Assembly (NCBI RefSeq): GCF_016595465.1
Contig: NZ_JAENIK010000004.1
Coordinates: 682,001 to 746,000 of the forward strand
From: Luteolibacter yonseiensis
GTDB taxonomy: Bacteria; Verrucomicrobiota; Verrucomicrobiia; Verrucomicrobiales; Akkermansiaceae
Direction: 5' to 3'
Length of the DNA stretch: 64,000 nucleotides
This document shows positions 55,901-63,023 of the stretch, piece after piece; the first letter of the stretch is position 1; each line of letters starts with the position of its first letter. A model generated the notes under the pieces. The model saw only the letters and a list, made by a program, of their open reading frames with translations, made no database searches and had not been told where the DNA came from. The translations under genes and the position numbers were made by a program.

Positions 55901-58124
55901 CGCCCAGATCCCCGACGACAACGAGACCCGCACCTACGACCACGCCGGACGCCTGCTCACGGTGAACCGCACCAGTCCGGCCGACCCGCGCAACGTCACC
56001 TACATCCACGACGCGCTGGACCGCGTGACCCGCGAAACCTCCGCCGGTTCCAATCACGACTACGGTTACGACCGCGCCGGAAACCGCACCCTCGTGCAAT
56101 ATTCCACCGGCCGGAAACTCGTCACCGCCTACGACAACCAGAACCGCGTCACCACCATCGACGAGCAGATCACCGGTGTTTCGGGCGTGCGCCAGACCGG
56201 CTACGAATACGACCTCGCCGGCAACGTCCTCGCCAAAACCCAGGCGAACGGCACGAAGGAATCCAACACCTACGACCCCCTCGGCCGCCGGACCTCCCAG
56301 AGCACGATGAAGGGGGCCACGCCGATCTCCAACTTCCTCTACACCTACGACCGTGTAGGCAACCTCCTCACCATCGGCGAGACCTACAGCTCGACCACCA
56401 TCCCGAACCGAAACCTCACCAACACCTACGACCGTCAGAACCGCCTGCTTACCGAAAAGGCGGACACCCTCAATACCGCGCAGGCCGTCACCAAGTCCGT
56501 CCTCACCACCTACACCTACAACAAGGGGGACAGCCGGCTTACCAAGAACGTCAGGGAAACCCAGGGAGCCACCCAGATCTCCGACGTCACCGAGACCTCC
56601 GTCTACGGAGACGCGGCCAACGGCAAGAACAGCAACCAGCTCCACAGCCACACCAAGAACGGCCAGACCACCACCTACACCTACGACGCCGCCGGAAACC
56701 GCGAGGGCAGATGGGTCGGCGGCTCGCTCAAGGAAAGCTACGGCTGGGACAGCCGGAACCGCCTGACCTCCCTCACCCAGGCCAGCCCCGCCAAGACCTA
56801 CGGCTACGGTTACGACTACCGCGCCCGCCGGGTCATCCGCGACGAATCGGCGGCCGGAGGCGCGAACACCACCATCTCCTTCAGCGGCGGCACCTCGGTC
56901 CTCGAAAAAACCGGCGCCACCCTCGATGTCGAATACATCCGTGGCAGCGACTACGGCGGCATCCTCTACACCATCCGCAGCGGGACGAACTCGTTCAACG
57001 CCTACAACAGCCGGGGCGACGTCGTCGCGAAAACCACCAGCGCGGGCACCGTCTCGTGGCAGGCGACCTACGAAAGCTTCGGCACCCGCACCACCGAAAC
57101 CCCGACCGCCAACCCCGACCGCCAGAAAGCCAACACCAAGGAAGAGGACCCCACCGGCCTGCTCAACGAAGGCTTCCGCTACCGCGATCTGACGACGGGC
57201 TCGTTCATCTCGCGCGACCCCCTCGGCTTCGTGGACGGCCCGAACGTCTACACGTATGTGAGGCAGAATCCTTGGACGATGTTTGATCCAGAGGGATTGG
57301 AGTCCGCGAACGAAAAGAAATGGAAAGACATGGCCCATGATGAGAACCAGCCCATTCTTCCCCGGCTGGGAGCCATCGCTATGGCGGTGGGGGAAAGTCT
57401 CAATCCTTTCCGGTCGGACAGCAGTCTTCGTGAAGCCGGTCGTGGCTTGCAACAAGGTTTTGCCGAGAGCCGAGAGACATTGAAAAGAGACGCACCGCAT
57501 GGGGTTCGGGAGGTTGCCCAGTTTGCGTTGGGTGTGGGCTCGGCTGGAACGGCAATGATCTCCGGCCCTGCAAGTACCGGAGATGTTAAGGACTCGATCC
57601 AACAGCAAGGATTCGTGAAAACCGCCAAGCAGATGACAACAGGTTTGGTGGATCATGCCGTCAACAATCCCGTCGAGTTCGCGGGCGAAATTCTCGCTGG
57701 CGGAGCCATGGGTAAGGCGTTGGCGGGCAAAGGTCCGGTTGCGTCTTCCGCGAGGAATATCGTAGCAGAAGGAGTCGTAGATGCCGCAAATACAGTAGCG
57801 GAGGCTGGAACTGGTTACCGTTCATTCTCCGCTTTCAAACGTGCTGAAGGGGTCGCGGGCGAAGGGCAGGCTTGGCACCACATCGTAGAGCAAACGCCCG
57901 GCAATGTGGAACGATTCGGAGCGGAAGCCATTCACAACACCGAAAATCTCGTAAGGCTACCGCACGGCCCGGGGACCATTCATAATCAAATCAGCGGATT
58001 CTATTCATCCAAGCAGCCTTTTACTGGTGGCCAAACGGTGCGCCAATGGCTTGCCCCTCAATCATTCGAGTCTCAGGCTGAGTTCGGACGAAACATCATG
58101 CAGCAATTTGGAGGAAATCCATGA
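49908..58124 (+). CDS. Full-length RHS repeat protein with C-terminal HNH-like toxin
   Basis: Giant secreted polymorphic toxin (2738 residues). A signal peptide (about residues 7-29) is followed by three 'GQxK' modules ('NIGQAKFVAKRAIEAL', 'QVGQLKAIADPFYRRL', 'TIGQLKAVFSLHF', residues about 50-190), a low-GC variable region (about 325-625), then dozens of RHS/YD repeats (about 730-2400). The core ends in 'RDLTTGSFISRDPLGFVDG' and 'MFDPEGL' (about residue 2460). The last 276 residues are a distinct toxin region: a hydrophobic stretch, then 'GQAWHHIVEQTPGNVERFG' and 'IHNTENLVRLPHGPGTIHNQ', which resembles HNH/EndoVII-type nuclease toxins (WHH/LHH class). The immunity gene overlaps by ATGA. Confidence 0.93.
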   Translation: MFGEKSMLRSWFLQFIVTVVLITSMNVSALPPSWWSAADSAGKKVIDTSVTDPNNYGPVNIGQAKFVAKRAIEALRIHAPVVADQIESDLVGSGKIIPSWTVPAAGTEEAKDQYSPLQVGQLKAIADPFYRRLNAHDPAWLNAQLLANMTKDPADSANYFPWTSSTSDDDNRAIATIGQLKAVFSLHFDTVTDQVQVLNSGNMRRLQVAGNLLVKVTAPDGTPQSGVHLQFTRLSGDGGFPGGITDTDRTTNTSGEVSAGDYLSPEGDVIRVSLHTSQGTQTVWLPANVAGPTYTYVEGEGGWNYSPPTYSHATGREPVVQKPPIDPPGGAGPVESILKYIDYDATVETRWTYTPTEGEPSSGEASAVVEWRHGGIHRVIKTPEYDENGNVVSTSTENRPDIFKESLNTVVMEFGAAAYHIDDDDGVYDSAGSVSMILTGKQPEGYTLKTNLAYHWKDYAGVYGFDHGVNPSQVIDLTDAGTTIGINIAKSGRSTGWIGATIGPFISSGPGTPDPGDSGLSWDELENNLVKIDPVTPKKLNAEVLYSMSVDSVFESPPRWEISSSNPNVWVCLIGPDSTKNDIQRWDKMPSSNSDECDFSLRPGVKIMNANGNDGESTITLKFLTWDGTTIVEKKFDVAVIGSSEDEDPSFEYGEQSLSSTMAIEESSGPKYRKIALNGRPISDEKPQNENESDEEDEETYVDALSRELHHSTTDVYVPVPGSDLALTVRRNVTSEIWNPTSDLLPREDPTLGFGPAWRSNLSANIRIVEQVALPPEDLEVKPDPGTLGPLVAQVPVSERKMRGLSQPDPNYAFVTDENGATHRFVIGYNWGATGTSFRYYVPAPTSANEKDSHEMSLEEEEGKLVFKKRHGNTLVFQDCIRFYTERVRTFVNGLGSGGSLALDTPEEGGGTPSKNGTRGARGSGQLQDYRYLRLLSVTDRTGTCLNYNYEGGKDIIPTSISASISAADRPDLAIHIKAENGKVKSVFDPNGNETTYDYLTSCGALSEVKAGGNRIAKYGYKRWYEPDPKKNVTNAEGASLLSWATGSAGPFQYEEGTQHLDVFSITDAMDNTVEFTYTPDRSHLVEATSRFAGIAAGVLSDQGKSTSIYPAAGYPPDVSRIDLPNGGVVRIGNSSSIAAAPGGTVLPDSSKHTTVLDAGNHRRTYYWSECVSAQINQLQLGYEQRMPVGGIDRLINKTPQSTGTTHNVNATGTASLHTFYTKMAILHDEGGSETFTFDHLAGCAVKSVKDFSGNETRFGYGESFVPGAPPLAFSPKDGGLGTLYSSKPTSQTDALLRRKKFVYGQKGMLEQTHDHNNHITDYGVDDMGRTTRELTTHGGNTLSETEIAYHTNTSETVSTATGFPGFVIRRTVKNTGVFASSSDPSWVQPLTQLYEPDAQGRVSRQATDMNGSNTIDAGDLVTSFTYDRNGNKLSETNPSGSTTWFRYDVRNRLTGVTHPDGTEKKIIYDIRGKKVLEYDERGIASGYVYDARGRLTKTIRDMNGNLAQTPTGLTGINPGVDIITEMVYNQVDSLEQVKDPRGYVSVTEYDHLQRPKKKITPGPTWPVGVAPDDSAANQVTRLFYDGPNAGATSFDVSGFKPTKIVDPRGYASLFVYDELYRLKESRVQYSLSPERYAVTENTYDSVSGGIDHVYEKRRPVTADGTSVAGTWGDQRHTHTLYDDLYRPTTVTVYDTGGDSQTATARTATGLVRQTTRRLTATDTAVTDLEYDRAGRLVKTIAPSVPLDGTATLVRPETTTVYSPSGAVIETVDARNISTWFVHDARDRLIQTIAPAVYDADSQQDNRPSISTTAYDKSGNPVKTTNPRGHSTVTTYDAADRAIQVALPACWDAATSQEITPVTITGYDLAGNPIKVSDANGSATVNTYDPLNRVTTTKTNPVVPATTSTHANDQTVTFAWDKVGNKTTVTDGLGQVTSFEYDGKNRLIATVWDSNDTTRRKVDSSEYDALVKTASVDPRANRTEYSYNARLLPTGSTCAQIPDDNETRTYDHAGRLLTVNRTSPADPRNVTYIHDALDRVTRETSAGSNHDYGYDRAGNRTLVQYSTGRKLVTAYDNQNRVTTIDEQITGVSGVRQTGYEYDLAGNVLAKTQANGTKESNTYDPLGRRTSQSTMKGATPISNFLYTYDRVGNLLTIGETYSSTTIPNRNLTNTYDRQNRLLTEKADTLNTAQAVTKSVLTTYTYNKGDSRLTKNVRETQGATQISDVTETSVYGDAANGKNSNQLHSHTKNGQTTTYTYDAAGNREGRWVGGSLKESYGWDSRNRLTSLTQASPAKTYGYGYDYRARRVIRDESAAGGANTTISFSGGTSVLEKTGATLDVEYIRGSDYGGILYTIRSGTNSFNAYNSRGDVVAKTTSAGTVSWQATYESFGTRTTETPTANPDRQKANTKEEDPTGLLNEGFRYRDLTTGSFISRDPLGFVDGPNVYTYVRQNPWTMFDPEGLESANEKKWKDMAHDENQPILPRLGAIAMAVGESLNPFRSDSSLREAGRGLQQGFAESRETLKRDAPHGVREVAQFALGVGSAGTAMISGPASTGDVKDSIQQQGFVKTAKQMTTGLVDHAVNNPVEFAGEILAGGAMGKALAGKGPVASSARNIVAEGVVDAANTVAEAGTGYRSFSAFKRAEGVAGEGQAWHHIVEQTPGNVERFGAEAIHNTENLVRLPHGPGTIHNQISGFYSSKQPFTGGQTVRQWLAPQSFESQAEFGRNIMQQFGGNP
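56667..57279 (+). repeat. RHS-core segment duplicated downstream (copy 1)
   Basis: This part of the big RHS gene is nearly identical to 59013-59637; the copies differ by scattered bases and a 12-bp insertion in copy 2. It spans the last YD repeats to the end of the conserved core, so the similarity stops exactly where the toxin domains begin. Confidence 0.9.
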
Positions 58125-58471
58125 CCATGACAATTGACGAAATTAAAATTGCATATCGAATGCACGCCACAGCACATGGTAAAGCAACCATGACAGGGGA
58201 TTATAAAGCCGCGAACCGAAGCCACGACGAACTTGTCGCTCTAGTTCCTGTGATGAGATCCTTTGGAGAGGCTGGCACAGCGGCTTTGCGCGAGCTGACA
58301 GAGGATGCAGATGAAGCAGTCGTGTGCTGGTCTGCAACGCACTTGCTAGCATCCGATGAAGGGAAGGCGCTTGGCGCATTAGAGCCCTTGGCTAGAAAAC
58401 CGGGACCAATAGGCTTTAATGCAAAAATGGTTATTCAGCAGTGGAAAAAGGGCGAACTGCCCCTGCCGTAG
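58121..58471 (+). CDS. DUF2019-like immunity protein
   Basis: Probable cognate immunity protein of the HNH-like toxin. It has 116 residues, cytoplasmic and all helical, with the DUF2019 pattern 'HATAHGKATMTGDYKAANRS', 'GTAALRELTEDADEAVVCWS', and 'HLLASDEGKALGALEPLA', ending in 'QWKKGEL'. It overlaps the toxin gene by 4 nt (ATGA), the usual toxin-immunity coupling. DUF2019 proteins are known as immunity proteins in polymorphic toxin systems. Confidence 0.82.
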   Translation: MTMTIDEIKIAYRMHATAHGKATMTGDYKAANRSHDELVALVPVMRSFGEAGTAALRELTEDADEAVVCWSATHLLASDEGKALGALEPLARKPGPIGFNAKMVIQQWKKGELPLP

Positions 58472-58496
58472 TTCCCGATTCGTAGCGCCAATATAT

Positions 58497-58578
58497 GTGG
58501 CAAACACCCGCAGTGAGCATGCCACCCGGTTTCATGCCAAAGCCGGACGGGCTTCTTCGGAAACGGTCCGCGGCGAAG
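58497..58578. repeat. Cassette-end direct repeat, copy 1
   Basis: About 82 bp, roughly 80% identical by eye to 61158-61240, sharing blocks such as CACCCGCAGT, CCACCCGGTTT and CATGCCAAAGCCGGAC. It begins 25 bp after the DUF2019 stop. The rest of the gap to 58739 holds no supported gene, only a short open frame with a Cys-rich and acidic end (about 58624-58767) that may be a decayed fragment. Confidence 0.8.
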
Positions 58579-58739
58579 GCGGCTTGGCTTCCATCCTATC
58601 AATCCTGACGCTTCAACTCAAGGTCCACCCATTCCATGAGCTGTCCTGCCAACCGGAGTCCGCATACCCGGCGTCTTTCGGCCATGCGGAGGATGCCGTA
58701 ACAATGAGAAGCGCGACCTGTCCGGGGATGAGGTGAAAT

Positions 58740-60491
58740 TTGAAAATTCGGACTTTGCCAGCAAGGGGTGATTTGAGAAAAGGTGCCTGTTTGTCACAAA
58801 TCCGTTCCATTTTCCTGAGACTGACGATTTTCCTGCTGTTGGGATTGTCTGTGGCGACCGGCGGGCAGGTTTGCAGTCCTTCGCTGGACCGCGTGACCCG
58901 TGAAGCCTCCGCCGGTTCGGATCACCTCCACACCTACGACCGCCAGAACCGCCTGCTTACCGAAAAGGCGGACACCCTGAGCGCCGCGCAGGCCGTCACC
59001 AAAAGCGGCCTAACCACCACCTACACCTACGACGCCGCCGGCAACCGCGAGGGCAGATGGGTCGGCGGCTCGCTCAAGGAAAGCTACGGCTGGGACAGCC
59101 GGAACCGCCTGACCTCCCTCACCCAGGCCAGCCCCGCGAAGACCTACGGCTACGGTTACGACTACCGCGTCCGCCGGGTCATCCGCGACGAATCGGCGGC
59201 CGGAGGCGCGAACACCACCATCTCCTTCAGCGGCGGCACCTCGGTCCTCGAAAAAACCGGCGCCACTCTCGATGTCGAATACATCCGTGGCAGCGACTAC
59301 GGCGGCGGCATCGGCGGCATCCTCTACACCATCCGCAGCGGGACGAACTCGTTCAACGCCTACAACAGCCGTGGCGACGTCGTGGCGAAAACCACCAGCG
59401 CGGGCACCGTCTCGTGGCAGGCGACCTACGAAAGCTTCGGCACCCGCACCACCGAAACCCCGACCCCCAACCCCGACCGACAGAAAGCCAACACCAAGGA
59501 AGAAGACCCCACAGGCCTGCTCAACGAAGGCTTCCGCTATCGCGATCTAACGACGGGCTCGTTCATCTCGCGAGATCCGCTGGGCTTCGTGGATGGGCCG
59601 AACGTCTACACCTATGTGAATCAGAATCCTTGGACGAAAGTCGATCCGCTGGGACTCCGGACTGCGTGGGGAATTCCAGATGATAGCAAGGAGGCCGACG
59701 ATGATCGGGCAGAGCTTGATCGGCTCAAAAAGGATATTGATAATATAGGTGAAGCAGTTTCCAAGCTCGATCAAAAGGGCCCTGCCAGAGGGCGAGGTGA
59801 AGCCAGTTTCCGGATGCAGAGTCGGAATAAGCTTCTGAAATCGCTGGATCTGAAAAGCTCCCAAGCCATTTTCATCGAAGCCAAGCTGGAAGTCTATGAC
59901 GCTCTCAATACTGCGGGATCCATCGTGGGGCCGAACGCGAAATTCGCGGCGGATTATCGGTTGTTGGGTGACAATCCTTTCAGCAGGGCGTTGTATCCGA
60001 ACCGATTCGGGCCCGGTGATGCCGGAATTCGTGATTTCAGTGGGGAGACGTTTGCGATCGCAACACTTTTTACCCCTGTCGCATCCGTAAGGGGGCTGGT
60101 GGGTAACGCCGCAAGTACGGCAGGGCGTACAAATGCGGAGCTCGTTCAAGACATCGCAACCCGGGCTGAAGCTTGGGGCCAAAGGCAGGGACTACATGCG
60201 GCTGGAGGCGGTCCTGTTCAAGGCACCTTAAAGCACAACTATGCTGCCCGATTACTAGATCGATACCAAAGCATGTATGGCAGCCGGGGCCTACAAACAG
60301 AAGTCTCGTTCCTTAACGGAAATGCGGTTAACTACGGCACCGCTGGAAGTGTTCGCTTGGACGTGTTTGAGGCAGCTACCAGCACCGCGTGGGATTACAA
60401 ATTCACGCTGCACCCCACATTAAGTCCTTCTCGAGTTCAACGTATTATCGATAATTCGCCTGTAAACACCGTAATCCCAGTTGGACCATGA
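58740..60491 (+). CDS. Orphan RHS tip with restriction-endonuclease-like toxin
   Basis: Short RHS protein (583 residues) that carries its own signal-like segment (about residues 22-42) and only the last few YD repeats. These are nearly identical to the big RHS gene but with two internal deletions. The core ends at 'VDPLGL' (about residue 305). The last about 110 residues form a new toxin candidate: 'GTLKHNYAARLLDRYQ', 'TEVSFLNGNAVNYGTAGSVR' and a likely PD-(D/E)xK-type site (RLDVF ... WDYKF). The TTG at 58740 follows an AGGTG; a TTG at 58791 is an alternative start. The immunity candidate overlaps by ATGA. Confidence 0.8.
   Translation: MKIRTLPARGDLRKGACLSQIRSIFLRLTIFLLLGLSVATGGQVCSPSLDRVTREASAGSDHLHTYDRQNRLLTEKADTLSAAQAVTKSGLTTTYTYDAAGNREGRWVGGSLKESYGWDSRNRLTSLTQASPAKTYGYGYDYRVRRVIRDESAAGGANTTISFSGGTSVLEKTGATLDVEYIRGSDYGGGIGGILYTIRSGTNSFNAYNSRGDVVAKTTSAGTVSWQATYESFGTRTTETPTPNPDRQKANTKEEDPTGLLNEGFRYRDLTTGSFISRDPLGFVDGPNVYTYVNQNPWTKVDPLGLRTAWGIPDDSKEADDDRAELDRLKKDIDNIGEAVSKLDQKGPARGRGEASFRMQSRNKLLKSLDLKSSQAIFIEAKLEVYDALNTAGSIVGPNAKFAADYRLLGDNPFSRALYPNRFGPGDAGIRDFSGETFAIATLFTPVASVRGLVGNAASTAGRTNAELVQDIATRAEAWGQRQGLHAAGGGPVQGTLKHNYAARLLDRYQSMYGSRGLQTEVSFLNGNAVNYGTAGSVRLDVFEAATSTAWDYKFTLHPTLSPSRVQRIIDNSPVNTVIPVGP
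59013..59637 (+). repeat. RHS-core segment duplicated (copy 2)
   Basis: Second copy of 56667-57279, carrying a 12-bp insertion (an extra GGIG in the protein). It ends where the coding for the shared 'NPWT' segment stops and the unique toxin begins. Confidence 0.9.
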
Positions 60492-61177
60492 CCACCTTAA
60501 CTGCACCGCTGAAACGCTTGATCACCTCGGACTGGAAGACAAGGTTTGAAAACTTTGGTATCTATCAGCCGATGTGGCTCGGAAGGCTTGTAGGACCTTT
60601 TTTTCAAGGAATCTGCCTTGAAAGAAATTCTGGAAATGCATCATATGTTCCAACCACTCACGTTCATTGCCTTTGTCGTGATTTCCCCGTTGTCAGTTTG
60701 ACACTGGCTCAGCGGCTTCTCTCCTCAAGATCGGGTTCCGAGGAGAAAATCTCCGCACAATTTCACGAAGCACATTTTTCGGAAGCCTCAGAAAATCTAA
60801 GAAAAGCGTCTCTGTTGCCACTCGAAGGCTCGTGGGGGCTGAGAAATTTGATCGAGGCTGTTGATAGCTATCAGAAGATAGGAAATTTTGATGCCAAGTA
60901 TCCCGTATCTCTTTTTGAAAGTATAGTATTGGCGGCTGCCTGGCTCGGTGAGCTTGATCAATCAGATGCTTTATTAGCAAAGTATGAAACGAGTGCCGCC
61001 GTCTGGCCAGATAACATTTTGGCTCGTTGCGGCGGGCATCGGTTGTGGGCTAATAATCTCAGAAGATTAATGGAACATCCAGAGAAGTTGCGAGAAACCG
61101 CTGAGATTAACGCTAGTAAACTAAAGGTTGTCCAATTGCCGAAGATTGATATGATCAGTGGCAACCACCCGCAGTAA
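60488..61177 (+). CDS. Putative immunity protein of the second RHS toxin
   Basis: No family recognised. It has 229 residues, is cytoplasmic, and has a lower GC content than the RHS repeats. The second half is helical ('FESIVLAAAWLGELDQSDAL', 'GGHRLWANNLRRLMEHPEKL'). It overlaps the toxin gene by ATGA, which is the reason for the immunity call. The last codons (GNHPQ-stop) are encoded inside the cassette-end repeat copy 2. Confidence 0.65.
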   Translation: MTTLTAPLKRLITSDWKTRFENFGIYQPMWLGRLVGPFFQGICLERNSGNASYVPTTHVHCLCRDFPVVSLTLAQRLLSSRSGSEEKISAQFHEAHFSEASENLRKASLLPLEGSWGLRNLIEAVDSYQKIGNFDAKYPVSLFESIVLAAAWLGELDQSDALLAKYETSAAVWPDNILARCGGHRLWANNLRRLMEHPEKLRETAEINASKLKVVQLPKIDMISGNHPQ

Positions 61178-61240
61178 GCGTACCACCCGGTTTTCATGCC
61201 AAAGCCGGACCGGTTCTTCGAGAACAGTCGGCAGCGGAAG
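61158..61240. repeat. Cassette-end direct repeat, copy 2
   Basis: Partner of 58497-58578, in the same orientation. The two copies bracket the complete orphan RHS plus immunity cassette. Confidence 0.8.
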
Positions 61241-61279
61241 CGATCATGCTCCTCTTCATGCTTGTTCCGCTTCATTTCG

Positions 61280-61471
61280 CTGCCCTATCTTGACGGACCA
61301 GACCTTGAGAACCTTGAATGCACCGATGGGACGGCGAAATTTTATTGGCTGATCCCGATCACCCAATCGGAACTTGAGTTAAAAAATGCCGAGGGTGTGG
61401 AAGCCCTTGAGGCCCGGTTCGATGCGTCCGGTTTTGACTACGCCGGGCCTGCAAGAGAGGGTGTTGTCTGA
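61280..61471 (+). pseudogene. C-terminal remnant of a SUFU-type immunity gene
   Basis: About 63 codons that read like the end of a Suppressor-of-fused domain: 'AKFYWLIPITQSELELKNAE', 'GVEALEARFDASGFDYAGPA', then REGVV and a stop. The front two thirds of a SUFU domain are missing and the frame runs back into the cassette-end repeat without a domain. SUFU-family proteins are known immunity proteins in polymorphic toxin loci, so this is probably what is left of a third cassette. Confidence 0.6.
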
Positions 61472-61520
61472 GGTCTTCAATTCTCTTTCGACGCCGTGCG
61501 ATGAATGTGGATCGACACAA

Positions 61521-61553
61521 AAAACCCTGCAACCTTGTGAGTTGCAGGGTTTT
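61521..61553 (-). terminator. Terminator of the tRNA-Arg gene
   Basis: Perfect 13-bp arms AAAACCCTGCAAC and GTTGCAGGGTTTT with a 7-nt loop; the minus strand ends in TTTTTT. It lies 6 bp after the tRNA 3' end. Confidence 0.88.
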
Positions 61554-61558
61554 GAGAG

Positions 61559-61637
<79 letters not shown>

Positions 61638-61765
61638 TGCGCCAAGCGCGGGGCGGAAAGAAGCGGTTTTTTTCGGCGGGTGTCAAGATTTTCGGCAGGA
61701 AAAATCGACATTCTTGCAAAATCTCCCCCATGGACGCCCATCCTTGCGTGATGTAGCGTCCGTCC

Positions 61766-62419
61766 ATGCAAGATCGGGTGGAGATGTGGCGCACTTTTCG
61801 GAGGATCATCACCGTCTCGGCCATCATTGGCGGGGTTTGGCTTCTGGTGGTGAAGCCTGCGGAAAGGTTGCTCTCCACCACCACCCACCGGATCGAGCGG
61901 GGGCTGAAGGAAGTGCTGGGGGCGATCACGAACACCGATACCCGTGTGGTGGAGGGACGTGCGGAGATTGTCGAATCCGCCGAGATCTCGGAGCTCGCGC
62001 TGCTGGACATGCGGATGAGCGCCACCCGGACGATCGAAAAATCCGCGGAGCTGTCCGGCATCATCCCGCTCGGGACAAAGAAGCTGATCGTGCGCGGCCA
62101 CTATCAGGTGAAGGGCGGTTACCGCCTCAAGGACGGTGTTTCACTGCGGATGGTGAACGGCAGGCCCGTCGCGAATTTCCCCAAGCCGGAAATCCTGTCC
62201 GTGGAGCTCATCGATTATGACGTCCTGAGTGAGGACAGCGGCTGGTTGAACAAGATCCAGCCGACGGACCGGGCGCAGATTCTCAGGGAATTGCGGAACC
62301 AGATGCGCGAGGAAGCGGAAAGGAGCGGCATGCTCAATACGGTGGAGAGCTCGCTCCGCACCCGCCTGCGCGACCTGATGGGCGCGCAGGATGTCACCAT
62401 CGAGCAATCCCTGCCGTAG
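61766..62419 (+). CDS. DUF4230 family membrane-anchored protein
   Basis: It has 217 residues with one N-terminal membrane segment (about residues 11-28) and a soluble domain with the DUF4230 pattern ('LSGIIPLGTKKLIVRGHYQV', 'KPEILSVELIDYDVLSEDSG', 'RNQMREEAERSGMLNTVE'). The function of the family is unknown. It reads on the plus strand, away from the tRNA. Confidence 0.75.
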   Translation: MQDRVEMWRTFRRIITVSAIIGGVWLLVVKPAERLLSTTTHRIERGLKEVLGAITNTDTRVVEGRAEIVESAEISELALLDMRMSATRTIEKSAELSGIIPLGTKKLIVRGHYQVKGGYRLKDGVSLRMVNGRPVANFPKPEILSVELIDYDVLSEDSGWLNKIQPTDRAQILRELRNQMREEAERSGMLNTVESSLRTRLRDLMGAQDVTIEQSLP

Positions 62420-62440
62420 CAACGGGGTGCCGCCGCAGGT

Positions 62441-62905
62441 TCACCAGTGCGACAACCTCACCACGGCCCTTTGCAAAAGGGTTTCCAGCAGTGCGGCTTC
62501 GCCATGGCTCAGAGGAAGCGTGATTTTCCTCAAGGACTTGTCAGCGGCGTGTTGGCGGGAAATGCCCAGCAGGTAGGGCGCGCGATCGGGATTGTCCTGG
62601 CGGGTCAGTTCGAACGCGCTGTTGGCCCGCTCGGACTGGTGGAACAGCTTCGCCTGCGGCATGCGGCCTTGCAACACAGCGATGATGGTGCCGATGTCCG
62701 CCAGCCCCCATTTCATGGTGATCTTGTTTTCCCAGTCGAACTGCTTCTCGCCGGACTGGTTCGCCGCATCCACAAAAACCGACGCCTTGGCCACGTTCAA
62801 CCCGAAGCGGACGACACCGCCCGTGCCACGGGAGTTTGGCTTGTAAATCGGATATTCCGTGGTGCGTTCGGCGACGGCGGACGAGTCGGAGGCTGGATCG
62901 GTCAT
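62441..62905 (-). CDS. Hypothetical protein, possibly Whirly-fold ssDNA-binding
   Basis: No firm family. From the ATG at 62905 it has 154 residues; the frame is open to 62932. The pattern 'SRGTGGVVRFGLNVAKASVF', 'DWENKITMKWGLADIGTIIA' and 'LPLSHGEAALLETLLQRAVV' is like Whirly/MRP-type ssDNA-binding proteins (beta sheet, then helix). It diverges from priA, which adds a weak hint of a replication or repair role. Confidence 0.55.
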   Translation of the reverse strand: MTDPASDSSAVAERTTEYPIYKPNSRGTGGVVRFGLNVAKASVFVDAANQSGEKQFDWENKITMKWGLADIGTIIAVLQGRMPQAKLFHQSERANSAFELTRQDNPDRAPYLLGISRQHAADKSLRKITLPLSHGEAALLETLLQRAVVRLSHW

Positions 62906-63023
62906 GGGAGCACGGTCTGTTTGATACCTCATGTAAGAGAGATGATTTTACAAAATCCGCAAGCAAAAACTGTTCGCAAGAACATTTTCTAAAGAACAGT
63001 TGGAAGGGCATTTTTTCTGATCC

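Noticed and set aside
54920..57656. Two long frames inside the RHS gene (plus 54920-57286 and minus 55446-57656)
   Set aside because: Both are shadow frames of the repetitive YD region; one is Arg/His/Pro-rich and the other Val/Gly-rich with no domains.
58581..58739. A gene between the DUF2019 immunity gene and the orphan RHS tip
   Set aside because: Only short open frames without start signals or recognisable domains occur; at best a decayed fragment.
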